Positions 48,502-61,957 of a stretch of 64,000 nucleotides of DNA are shown piece by piece. Made by a program: the position numbers and the translations under genes. Position 1 is the first letter of the stretch. Every line of letters starts with the position of its first letter. The DNA comes from Ianthella basta (Eukaryota > Porifera > Demospongiae > Verongiida > Ianthellidae). Below the pieces are notes generated by a model that had not been told where the DNA came from, ran no database searches, and saw only the letters and a list, made by a program, of their open reading frames with translations. The stretch lies in contig OZ025884.1 of assembly GCA_964019415.1 (NCBI GenBank), positions 5,401,733-5,465,732 on the forward strand, given 5' to 3'.

Positions 48502-49327
48502 TGCATTCACACACACACCTGCAGCCAGTGCCCCAAGCACTTCTCATCGATACCAAAGAACTTGACCAAATTGAAGTGGTTAAACAGCTCCAGTCCAATA
48601 TAGTAGAGTGGTCTGTAGAGTCACACAACACAAGAGACAATACTAACAACTCTTCAAACTGCTACAAAGAAGCAGGTGGAGAAGTACTGGGATTCTATCT
48701 AGGGTGAGAATTTCATTCTTCCAAAAGTTGTGAAGTAAGGTGTAGCGTCAAAGTATATGCATCCAAGGGGGGGGGGCTGGAATCATGCCCCCCCCAGAGC
48801 AATTTTTGGATTTTACGCCCTTTGAGATTGATTCTATAGCTACATAGCTCTGATGCAATCTGAGAGGTAACAATCACATTACTGCCATTTTTATAGTGTG
48901 GTAAGGCTACAATGGAGTGGTGTAGTGAGGTGTTGTGTAGGGAGGTGAGGTGTGGTTTAGTGAGATGCTGTGTGGGGAGGTGAGGTGTGTTGTGTTGTGT
49001 AGGGAGATACACAGTGAAGGACGGGGTTAGAGGCAACTAACTGGTGTTGTGAGAGCTGCTCCAAACGAATGACGTCAAACTCCCAAGACATGACATTCTT
49101 CATGGCCTCCCTCAACTTCATGGGCGGGTCACGATGGGGATGGGTGGCAGGTGGTGTAGCCTTGCCTCCTGTGTAGGTACAAAAGCAAAGATGAATACCC
49201 AACCACAAGGACCAGCAATAGGTCCAAGCAAGAACACAATCGTTAGCCCTGCAAGGCAGGACTGATTACGGCCATGAGGTATGAAACACTTGTGGGGACT
49301 TATGTAATACAGTATGTTCTACCATGT

Positions 49328-49404
<77 letters not shown>

Positions 49405-52044
49405 GTATACATGTATGTGTGGAGCAGAGTTTAATGGGTAAAATCTGGGTTGAACACAAATGAGGAATGTGGGCACACACAGTGTGTGGCTGAACATGCA
49501 TTCTCACTTCTCTGCAGTTGCTCGGGGTTCAGTGATGGCCTCCTGGTGTTCTGCATACATAAGTACATACAGAATTAGTACAGGTAGCAGTCAGGTACAT
49601 TGTACATAAATACTACTGGCTCAAATAGAACATGAGAAAGTGTGTGTGCGTGCGTGCGTGTAAGTGTTCAAATTACCATTATTAGACCTCTGACGAAGTC
49701 CTTCTCATACGTGTCATCTGCCGTGTTGTCCTCAGGCAGGCTGTACAACTCCGTAGGAACTCCAAGAATACTCTAAGCACGTTGGAGGAATGAATAGCAT
49801 AGCTGATGGCATAGCATAACTCAGTCTCTCTCTCTCTCTCTCTCTGCAGCCTCTCAAGACTCACAATCACTCGCTCAAGAGTCATTCGGATTTCTAGAGA
49901 ACAATCCTCGTGCTGAGCTGCTGTAGCCAGCATGGTGAGTACCTGGAACACAAAGACAACAAACAATTATACACTTTCAATTTTGCCCATTCCTTAGCCT
50001 CTGGCTGCTTTTGGGCTTTTATTCCTCTTATTAAGCAAGATTCCCCTTCCCTTCTTCACTACATTTTCTTAACTACATACAGCACGTATGTACCCGCAGT
50101 TGGTCTCTGCCTCTTAAGTGACTGTCACTTACTGCTTGACTGTCTGACACATCTCTCTGTCTCTCTAAACTTCCTCTCTCTTTCTTCCTTCACTGTTATT
50201 CCACTCCTTCACTCTCACACCTTCCCTCACTCCCACCCCTTCCCCCCACTCCACCCCCCTTTCCTCTCCCTGCTTCCACTTCTACCCCTGTACTATAACT
50301 CTGCTTCTCCCAACATACCTTTCCCATTGGTGTTTCTTGGTGCATCATGCTCCGAAGGGACAGTGATCCCAAAGACCTCCTTGCGTTCAAATCAGAAGCA
50401 GAGCCTTCCCCAAGAATGGGAGACCCTGATAGACAAGGAACAGGGACACCATAATTGCTGTGGAATTGCTCATCACAAAGGCACACACATGTTGGATCAA
50501 CACACATAGTTGATGTTGACCAATCATATCTATGTACATGCGTCTACTCTTACACATGTATGTGTGTACAGTATGTGCACACAGGCAGACAGGCAGACAG
50601 ACAGACAGACGCAAACAGACAGACGGACCAAGGCAAACAGACAGACAGACGGACACACACACACAGGCAGACAGACAGACATACACACCACAGCAGACAG
50701 ACAGACAGACTGACAGACAGGCAGACAGAGAGACAGATGGACCGAGGCAAACAGACAGACGGACATACACGCACACAGGCAGACAGACAGACATACACAC
50801 ACACACACAGGCAGACAGACAGACTGACAGACAGACAGACAGATGCAAACAGACAGACACAGAGAGACAGACGGACCAAGGCAAACAGACAGACGGACAC
50901 ACACACACAGGCAGACAGACAGACAGACATACACACCACAGGCAGACAGACAGACTGACAGACAGGCAGACAGAGAGACAGACGGACCGAGACAAACAGA
51001 CAGACGGACATACAAGCACACAGGCAGACAGACAAGACATACACACACACACACAGGCAGACAGACAGACAGACAGTGAAGGTCTGCAATGTTGGTGCAT
51101 ATACGTAGGTGTACACATGCTTCACACTGCAAATAACACTAGGTATGCAATGCTGCCACAGCCCATGTCAGCAGGATCCAGCTGTAATCCACTCACTGTC
51201 AAGGATCCTTGCGATAGGCTGCCGATGACCACCCAACGGACCTTCCGGGCTCTCTTTGATGGTGACATAGTGAATGACATGCCTGTATATACCGGAAATA
51301 GAAGGCATGCTGTAGGACAGGTGGATCAGGCCTCAGACTCCACTTCTTTCTTCCACCCACACCCACACCACACCCACTCCCACACGCCAACCTACACACA
51401 GACAATACTTACTGCAACGCATTAGAAATGGGTAGGAATTTCGCCTTCTGGTGCATCACATCTCCATTACTATGCTTCGTCGTAACAAATCCTTCCCGGG
51501 CTCGCTGGAGGGAGGAGGAGCAGTACATCACACAGCAGCTCCACCAGCCGGCACTACCCCAAACACACACACACTGTACATGCATTCAATGCTCTTTCAA
51601 TGGATTGCCCAGATGGGACGGTAATCGACAATGGACTGACACAGTGGCACATGCCATGCAGTCCTCACAGACAATGTTAAGCTGCACGAGAGTACAGGCC
51701 TACAAAGTGACACTATTAGACATGATGAGATACAAAAATATCACAGTGACACTATTAATTCCCCATCAACCTAGTCTCTCAGTCATGAACATGTACCCTT
51801 CTTATCTGGTTTGGTTTGGAAGTGCACTTGCGATAGACACAATTAGTTGGTCATCCAATCACATCCACCAGTACACCACGCTAATGAGTCCCAAACAGGG
51901 TGAAACAGCTGTCTGCAGTTCTATAGTTCTTGTTCGAATGACTGGTGCAGTGATCACTGGTTGCCAATTGATAGGGCCAAGTGTCTGGAAGAACATCCAT
52001 GTAGTGCGCTGTGTACGTACCTCTAGGTGGTGTGTAAAGTGTGT

Positions 52045-52131
<87 letters not shown>

Positions 52132-55100
52132 CGTCAACAAGATGGCGGCAAGGAGACCACACGGTCGCTGAAGGAGACCACAGTAACAGTTTGTTCACAT
52201 GGAGGTACAGTAGCATGTATTGCCCTGCTGGAAGGAGTTCCGGGTGACTAAGGAGCTGGAAGTGTGAGCGTCGTGGTTCTTCGTCAGTGGAGAGTGCCAC
52301 TTCACAGCAGCAGAGACTGACCAGCAATGCTATAGCGAACTGTGCGATATTGGACCCTACCAGCAACATCAACTGTTTACTGTCCCCTTGGGCCTGTCGG
52401 CTAGGCTGACGGACGGGCGACCAACACATGCATCTATAGGTGACACTGGTGTTTGTAACCAGCATGGGTTCATTGCAAGGCGGAATGGCTGTCTGGCACA
52501 TTCTGCACCGCCATCACACCACCACAACGCACATTAATCAACAAGGATGTGAGTGCAGTGCACCATGCCACACCAGACAGGTAGCACCACAATGCTTTCT
52601 CCTCCTCTTCCTACTCAAGAACACAACACTACCCACAGAAGCCACACTACGACCCCAAATGGCTAGCATTTACTAAGGTTCACACACAATCTCTTCTCCT
52701 TTGATGTCTATGGAAGCCAGATGCTACACCGGAAGTAAGCTCACCTCTCCTCTCCTGAATGAGCTTCTGTGCCCGTGGTGTTCCTACACAAACAATAGGG
52801 GAAGGAAAAGAATTTTGGCGAAGAGATACACTGCAAAAATTCAATTCCACTTGTGGGTGCAAACAGCCTAAATAGAGGAACACAGACAACCACCTCAGGC
52901 AATAATGAGACCATTGTCTGGGGTTCACACTGAGAATTACAACCAGACACTCCATTCACTGCCTCTGAGTTACTACCTGTAAGGTGCTCACCGTGTTAGG
53001 CAGCCACCTCTCTATAGCATCCAACCTCATTAGCCCCAAATAGCACTAAAACATTGCAATCTACCTTTGAAGAGCAGCCACCTCTCTATAAAGGTCGGTT
53101 AGAACAGGCCCACAGGTGGCTGTCTTAGACAGGTTCCACTGTATTACATATGTGTGTATCTATCTCCACCTTCTCCCTTCTTCCTGCATCCCGTCCTCCT
53201 AACTCCTCTCATGGGAGCAGTGGTGTAGGGGGTTGGCACCTATACATGCTACAATATCCTTGTGCACACAAGAGTAAGGACTTAACACTTACCTTGCTGC
53301 TACTTTCCGGGGAACCGAATGTCTCGGACAACCGAGAGCCAATGAGCTTGTCTGCCTGATATCCTGTCTGGTCCTCATATGACTGGTTGACATACTACAG
53401 GAGAATCAAGACTTCTATAACGCTCTGGGGGCCTAGTACAGCTCAGTATACTCCAGTGAAACTCAGTACACTCAAGTAAAGTTCAGTATACTCCAGTGAA
53501 ACTCAGTACACTCAAGTAAAGTTCAGTATACTCCAGTGAAACTCAGTACACTCAAGTAAAGTTCAGTATACTCCACTAAAACCTAGTACGACTCAATCTT
53601 AGCAACACTACAAATAGTTAATTCCACACATGCCTATTATAATCAGTGCACGTGTGAGCCTTCAAACAATACTACACACATGAATGTAAAGGACCAAACA
53701 CTGATGTTCAGTGTACACACGTTGATGAAAAACTCACCAAGATTACGCCATCGCTCTCTGGTGTTGTGATCTCTATACCATCACTGCAATGATCAACTGC
53801 CTCAAACAATGCATAAGAGTACCTTCAAATGGAGTGCACACAGTGAGTGAATGAGAATGTACAGCATGTGACACTAGAAAGTAAACGTTTTGTTCTGTTC
53901 TGTCTTTACTGAATGATTCAACCACTCTACAGTGAGTGTGTACATTCTATGGAATGCATAAAACCAGTTGTATACTTGACAGTAAGGGTCGAACGAATAC
54001 TCTGTTTTAAGTTCAAATATTCACTGTTTCCAATGAACGAATATTCGAATATTCGTTCCACCGGAAGTGATTACCAAATATGGCAGTCTTCTGTGAAGTG
54101 ATTACGAGGAGAAAGGTGGATGAAGAGCAGAATAGGCACATCTGACCTGACAAAAGCATTTTTCTGTCGTCTCTGCATAATCTATGAAAGCTAAGAGGTG
54201 TACCATTCCATAGATATCGGCTGATTTGTGAACAAAACGAGTTTTATGCTACTGGAGGCCATTTTTGTGACATCCTAAGCCTACACAAATATTCAAATGA
54301 ATACTTTCATCTTTCAAATATTCAGCTACTGAACGAATATTTGACTATTCGGTTATTCGTTCGATAGGAATACCAGAAGAGAATAACAGTTATGTCTCGC
54401 ACAGTAGACTCTCTTCGCCCTCCATTTTCTTGTTTGACGATATCCCCAAACTGACAGAAAACACAGAGAAAGAGAGTGACATGATGGAACACACTCACTG
54501 TATCTTCTTCTTCATCTTTGACTCATTCCTCTCCATCAGTTGCAGTTCTAGAGGTAATCGCCGTTCACACTCAGCCTCCGTCAGTATACGGCTGTACCCC
54601 ACTGACGCTAGATGAGAGATGATCGGAGCATCAAGATCAGTCACCACGGCAATCAGGGACACCACATCATCATATGGCGAAATCAGGAGACTCCTATATA
54701 GGGGCACAGAAGTAACAAAATTGATGACATCACAACTCATCTGCAATGACTCCACTTAATATGCAGTGGAACCCATCTAGGACAGCCACCTGTGGGCCAG
54801 TTCTAACTGACCTTAATAGAGAGGTGACTGCTCTACAGAGGTATGTATATTGCAATGCTCTAGTACTATTTGGGGCCAGGGAGGCTGGCTGTTATAGTGA
54901 GGTAGCTGCCTAACACAGTGACCATCTTAGACAGGTTCCACTGTACGTACACTCCTACATACAGGCTGAGTCAGTGGACCGAGCTCAGACCACTGATGTG
55001 TACGTGTATGTGTGTGCGTGTCTTTGAGCCTCAGCTTACTTCATGAAACCATCATTGTCCACTGACTCCTGCCAACGTACATCCACCACCACCACCAAGT

Positions 55101-55357
55101 GGTCCACGCCCATGGTCTCCAGGGTGGCGTCGGCAGTTGCCACCCAGCTGCAACTGAACCCCGCCTCCTCACAGCGTGGCCGCAGGCGTCCCAGTAGACT
55201 GTCCGACTCCTTTGCAAACAGGAACACAACCTGGAGAGGAGGGAGCACCACATTGTCCTATGACACAGGTACAAATGCACACACAGAGACATTTGCATTG
55301 TCACTGCATAGTCACTGGCTATAGCCTAACATATTACGTAATACCTCACAGGCTGCT

Positions 55358-55436
<79 letters not shown>

Positions 55437-57172
55437 TGTGTGTGCAAGGGATAGGTAGGGGAGACAGAGGGAGGTGGGGGCCAAGGGAACAGGGGGACAG
55501 GGGAGGGGGCAGGTGGGACAACAGGTGGGTGGGACAGTGGGGAGACATGGGGAGAAGGTGGGGGGGGGACAGTGGGAGACAGGTGGGTGGGACGGTGGAA
55601 GGACGGGCGAGACAGGGGGCAGGTGGGTGGGACAGGTGGGTGGGGCAGTGGGGGGACAATGGGGGGACAGGGAACATGTGTGTATTCTGTTTGTGTTCAT
55701 ACACACACACACACACACACATTAGTCTACCACTCAGATGACACCTCAGACAACAACATACATACATCTAGAGACTTAAAAGAGCCACTTTCATGTAACG
55801 GCACATGACTTTCTGCCATCAGTGAAATCACATTGCATAACACTACAACCATACAGTGCCCAAATGTTCCTTGCAGTGTTTATGGTGTCTGGGCACGACG
55901 CTACAATGAACCTGCAACTGCAGCACTTCAAACTGTTATCAGGTGGTGCAAGTGAGCTACAGCCTTGGGCCTGTGGAATGGCAGACAGCAGTCTGGGTCA
56001 TCGCCGGCTCCCACACACCCTCCTACCATAAACTGCAATAGCTGGCCCTACATTTGCATACCACTGTCAAATACCACACTTTGAAGCACGTGTGAGGGAA
56101 TTACAGACTTCAACTTTAGTGGTCAAGGCTTGTTATGTGAGTAATTGCCATAATTTGAATTAAAATCTCAAAACAAACTTGAAGCATCTGTAGCTTTGCC
56201 ACACATGTGTGGCTGACTGCTCCTTCACAGATGCAAATGTAGTTGTTATGTGGAGCACTCTCTTACAGAAAAGAATGCAGTTTTCACATACCTGCTCAGT
56301 TTGGCTAGTTTCCCCCCCAATATCGGTTATGGGACCTGTGATATGTGTGCAGAATGCTTGAAATGGACACTTCTCACTAGCTAATGTACGTGTGTACAGG
56401 TATAGGGGAAGTGTGATGAATATGTAAAACCACACACACACACACATGCATCCACGCACACACCACTGTACATGTACAAAAACACATTCCATTACATACA
56501 GACAATGTTGTAAGTGTAAAATGACCATGAAATGGACTTCCATCGAGTGAATGACCGCAGCAGCAGAACAAAGTGGTAGCAGGTCAATTAGGCCATGGAG
56601 GCCTTCTTCTTCAACAGTTTCAGGGCACTGTGCATAAGTGGAGCTCTGGTGCACATAAACTAGTGAATAAGCGCAGACAACACCAGACATGTTGTCTGGG
56701 ACAGCTTAGCCTCATCCTCTGTGTTGCAACTGTGGCTATTGTGCAGCTTCAGGCCATTCCATGTCTACACTTAGACTCACGGTAAACAAATGGAAACTTC
56801 AAAGCCATACCACAGGGTACCCACAATCGCACGGCAAACCAGCAGCTGCCATGTCACACACAGACATACCGACAATCTAAACACATTGATGTCTGCTCAA
56901 TTGAAGGCCACATGGACTGGCAGTACTGGTGGGCTTGTTCCATATATGGGCAAGGAATGTGGAAAGCCCCGCCCCTTGGATAAAATTGTATTTCCAATGG
57001 AAGCCATAGGCTAAGTAAGTCACGCTCTTTGGGCAGGTGGGCCTATTCACTTAGACCACACAACAGTGGCACATTGTGTGTGACTGTGTTATGGCCACAT
57101 GGTCAGTTGACATGTAAAGGAGCCTGGTCACAATGGGGAGAACATCATGGGTGCAGCTGTCTGTGTGTGTGC

Positions 57173-57203
<31 letters not shown>

Positions 57204-57852
57204 TGTGTGCACACATGAGGCACTTGCCATAATTACAGCAAAATGTACAGGAGCTCCAGAGGGGAGACAAAATGGATGCAAACTCAGCAACAAGAACAAC
57301 TTCTCCTCAACTCAAGTGCATACTGTACACACACAACATACATATGTACACGCATGGAACACACACTCACACACCGCGAGAGAGGGAGAGGAGGCATTTG
57401 AAGGCAGTTTAGGCATTATAAATGAGTTCATTCTTAAAGCACACCCAAGAAAAGTAGTCAAGCAACTCCTCCATACAGTGAATTAGCACTGCCTTGTCAC
57501 AGCTTTGGACGTGAACACTATGACTTGGTCAAACGAATGTGACAACTACACCAATGGATGTGTAATGTCACACAGTCGCACCAAGTTGTGTCACAGTCAC
57601 ACCAAGTTGTGTCACAGTCACGCCAAGTTGCATCACAGTCACACCAAGTTGCATCACAGTCACACTAAGTTGCATCACTCCATCACTTCCACCAAACAGT
57701 CGCTAAGCGGAAAATGTTACTGGACATGGTCAGTATGGCCTCAACCCACATCACTTCAAGTCGTGTTTCTAAGTGTTCCATTATGAGTGCCTGCATGTGT
57801 GTGTGTGTGTGTGCGTGTGTGTGCGTGTGTGTGCGCATATGTGCATGTGTGT

Positions 57853-57931
<79 letters not shown>

Positions 57932-57939
57932 ATGTGTGT

Positions 57940-58015
<76 letters not shown>

Positions 58016-60767
58016 TATGTGCCTGCGTGTGTGTGTGCATGTGTGTGCATGTGTAAGAGTGTATGGTACAAAATGTGCACAGGACATAGTCTACTCAGCG
58101 ACATCAGAAACGATAACCCATCCACAACATCTACGCAAAAAAAGGTGAGAAGACTCTTATCACGTCAGATTAGGTCATCACCTCATAGTACCATAAAGTG
58201 CATTCCCATGACTCGACTGTTCTGCAACTCAATACAGCCTCCCACAGCATGCCATGGTCACTTGAGTAAGGAACTAATGCTATTGTTCACAGTACACCAC
58301 ATCTAACAACATCACACTGCGCTTTCATCTCAGCGGTTCTGTAAATCGATACAGATTACCTAGTAACCAAAGGCAGGTTGTAGGGAACAAGCCGTATATG
58401 GTGGAATGGGAGTTTGAGCACTTGTTCGGTCTCCCAAACACAAGGAATTAGAGCAGTTACGACATTAACAACTTGTTTGAGCAGGCATACATAATGCATG
58501 TACAGCCTAGCCTCATTGTCTAAGAAGAGGTGTAATGTCATCTCAAGCCAGGTGTTACATAACCACTGTAGGGACCTACATACTTCTAAAGGACACCCTG
58601 AATTGAGACCACCTCTCTAAGGAGGACAGTGCCTACTGTCCCAACTACATAGAGATGTGTACAAAACTACCTCTGAAATAAGGACACCTCTCTAATGAGG
58701 ACAGTGCCTACTGTCCCAGATGTGAAAAAAACAACCTCTGAATTCAGACCACCACTCTGAAGAGGACAGTACCTATTATCCTAGGTATATAGAAATGTGT
58801 ACAAAACTACCTATGAATAAGGGACGCCTCTCTAATGAAGTATCTTGCAAAATGTATATAGTTAATTGTATAATGTACGTCTGTGTTTTAAAGAGAACAA
58901 AGACCCAAAGGCTGTACTGTGCACACAACATTCCCCCTTGTAACAATTCGGTTTCACTAGTAATTTCAACTGATGCTGACACATAAATATTCTCTATTTC
59001 GGGCACCTTCTGGGACAGTTTGGGACAGGCCCAAGGGTACCTTGGGCAATTCAATCAGAGCTCCTTTGCGCAAGCCATGAAATAAACCACATGAAGCGAT
59101 ACTGCACCTTTGGTAGGAATACGGACCTCAACCGAATTCTCGGAAGTGCTTGCCAGAATTGATTTATTGAAAAAATGCAGCATATAGTCACCCACTTGTC
59201 AATGTTCTAATACCTAGAGTATAAAGCGTGAACAGAATTAGCACCATGCCTATGAGTATGACGCCATAGGCTCTGAGTGACATCATGGCTGACACATGTT
59301 GCGACTAATTATGACAGCAACGTGTGAAGTCTGCTTGGTGGTGACGACACCACTGCCAAAGAGAGAAGGGGGGCCACAAGGGGTAGCGGACAGGTAGCTT
59401 GGCGTGGGCTGTAAATTCATCTCAAATTCAGTACGTATGCAGACGATTCAAAAGTGTTCGAAACCACAAAACATAGTCCCCACAGCACTCAAGTACATTC
59501 CTATACTTGGCAACCAGAACTATCACGCTAACACACAATATATTGCATATCTTGGTCTGTTGCTGGGCAGCAATCAAAACAAGAGTATGTACCCTACACT
59601 TGGGATACGCACTTCACACAGCCAGTGACCGACCACTCAGTGCACTAAGAAATGCTGTAACACAAATGCGGTTCACTCATGTCTGCAGGTGGAGGTGTAA
59701 GTGTGTGTGTGGCAACAACACCACGACACCCCATAACTACAGCAGTAGAGGCCCTTGATAGTGATCAATGCTGACGACAACTGACCAATACGGCTAGCTG
59801 CCCTTGAGCCACTAACACACAACACAACAGACGTACACGGCACCTCTGTGAAATGTGGCCTCCTGTCTTAGTGGAAAAAACAGGTCCCATGATTATTGAC
59901 ATAAATGGACATGTTCCACAATGCACACAATCACCGTCATAGCTTTGGTGGTTGAGTTTGTGTCATCTGTGGTGATGTTCAATCAGTCACTTGGCAACAA
60001 ATTGCGAGACAGAGATTTAAATATTCAAAGCAATGCATGTGTGGCACATGACGACCGCTACAGGCCTCTACTAGAGAAGAGCCAAGCTGAGTTGAACCCT
60101 GTGGTATTGACTGCAACACTCCAGCCATACTCCACTGTGAGCTGCAGCGATTGTTGTACACCATCAGCCACACTGCACACACTGTCAGCTGCCGGGGTGA
60201 TTTTGTGCCCCAACCATTGGCCAGAATACAAGGAATGGGGCTTTTCTATACTGATATCACAATACAACCCTATGATCCCTCTAACCACAACTACCACCTA
60301 CACCCACCAATCCCTCTAACCACAACTACCACCTACACCCACCAATCCCTCTAACCACAACTACCACCTACACCCACCAATCCCTCTAACCACAACTACC
60401 ACCTACACTCACCAATCCCTCCCCACACCTACCTATCCCCAAAACACACTCCAGTTAGATCAACCCTATAATAGCATGCTTCACACAACAAAGTACAGGG
60501 TACCACTTCATCAGGAGGTGTGACACTGTGCATCTAATTACATCAATACCTGAACACAATTGCTAAACTATGACCTTCTTAACTTTACACTCCCCCACAG
60601 CAACACTGCAGACAAACAGGCAGCTGGAGTTTTGAAACAGAGAGGGAGGTGATTCAGTGTTGTAGCAATTGTGGTTGTGGCAATGGTGGCCACGGCAAAT
60701 CATGAAAAGTGGCCATGGCAACGGTGTGCGTGGAAAAGGTGTTTGTGGTAATGGTGCATGCGCGCGT

Positions 60768-60810
<43 letters not shown>

Positions 60811-61864
60811 CATGCATCATTAAAGAGACAGCTCAAATTAATAGCAGTGAATACATGGACATATGTACAGTACTCATCACAGAAGAGAGTCAGCCTGCCA
60901 CAAAGAGCGTGTGAGAGCAAGCACCAGTCGCAGAAATGACAATGCAGCTTTGTGACCCTCTGACCTGCTACAAAAGTATGCCATGTCTAATGACAGCAGT
61001 ACCAATTAGAGAGAGCTGTGTCCCCGGGTCAAACACGAAGCCAAGCCACGGTACCATACAATTTTACAAATGGGTCTCTTGAGTGCCTGTCAAGTTTGGA
61101 GTGCTTGACTGGTCACGTCACTGCACACAGCCAAACTAGACAGCAACATCATCATTCCACAACTCTTTCAAGCAACTCAGTACTCCCACTAACTGTGAAG
61201 CTCTTTCAATTAACGACTGAGGAAATGCCTAAAAAGTGGCTTTATCTTCATAATTAAGAGAAATAACAGCAAGCATAACAATGCATTGTAAATGACATTA
61301 TCAATTAAGACACTAAGGAGTAATCAATCATCACTCATCCATTCTGACACCTAGTTTCCAATTCTGAAGTGGGGACAGTTCGCTGCTACCACAGCGGCAC
61401 ACACCCATGCAATTACACCTCATATCAATTTGTCTAATTTGAATATAATTTTAATTAGGTACACTAATAGTGGGAACGGCTTTTGTACGTACAACGGGGT
61501 GCTACAGAATTGAAAAGGGCAGAGCAAAAACTGTCAAAACAGCACTAGATTCCGCCTCGTCGAACCAGGTCCTACGGGGCTAGAAAGGTCACACACAACT
61601 CAGTTGACACCAGCAAATGTACAAAATAATTTGAGACGTTTCGGTAGCATCCAGCCACGAATAGTTACCTTCGTTAACATACGAATGTGGTGCAGCTATA
61701 GACTAGGAATCTTTAGACTCCAGCACACATGATAAGAGGCATGAACATGCACGCACTTACACAACCGTACACAACAGACATACACTGCCACTGTCGCAAT
61801 AAAGTTTTGTGAATGCATATGTCAATCACAAAAGTACATGATGATATGATACAAACGCACATGT

Positions 61865-61957
<93 letters not shown>

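Noticed and set aside
53443-53580. Regularly spaced repeats considered as a CRISPR-like array
   Set aside because: Contiguous tandem units without spacers, in an animal intron.
59921-60319. Plus-strand 132-codon frame inside the large PDE8 intron
   Set aside because: Ends in a minisatellite and shows no recognisable domain.
61620-61690. Hammerhead-like sequence on the minus strand (GGTA...TACCGAAACGTC)
   Set aside because: The CUGANGA box is degraded (TTAACGA) and stem I does not pair, so at most a decayed relative.
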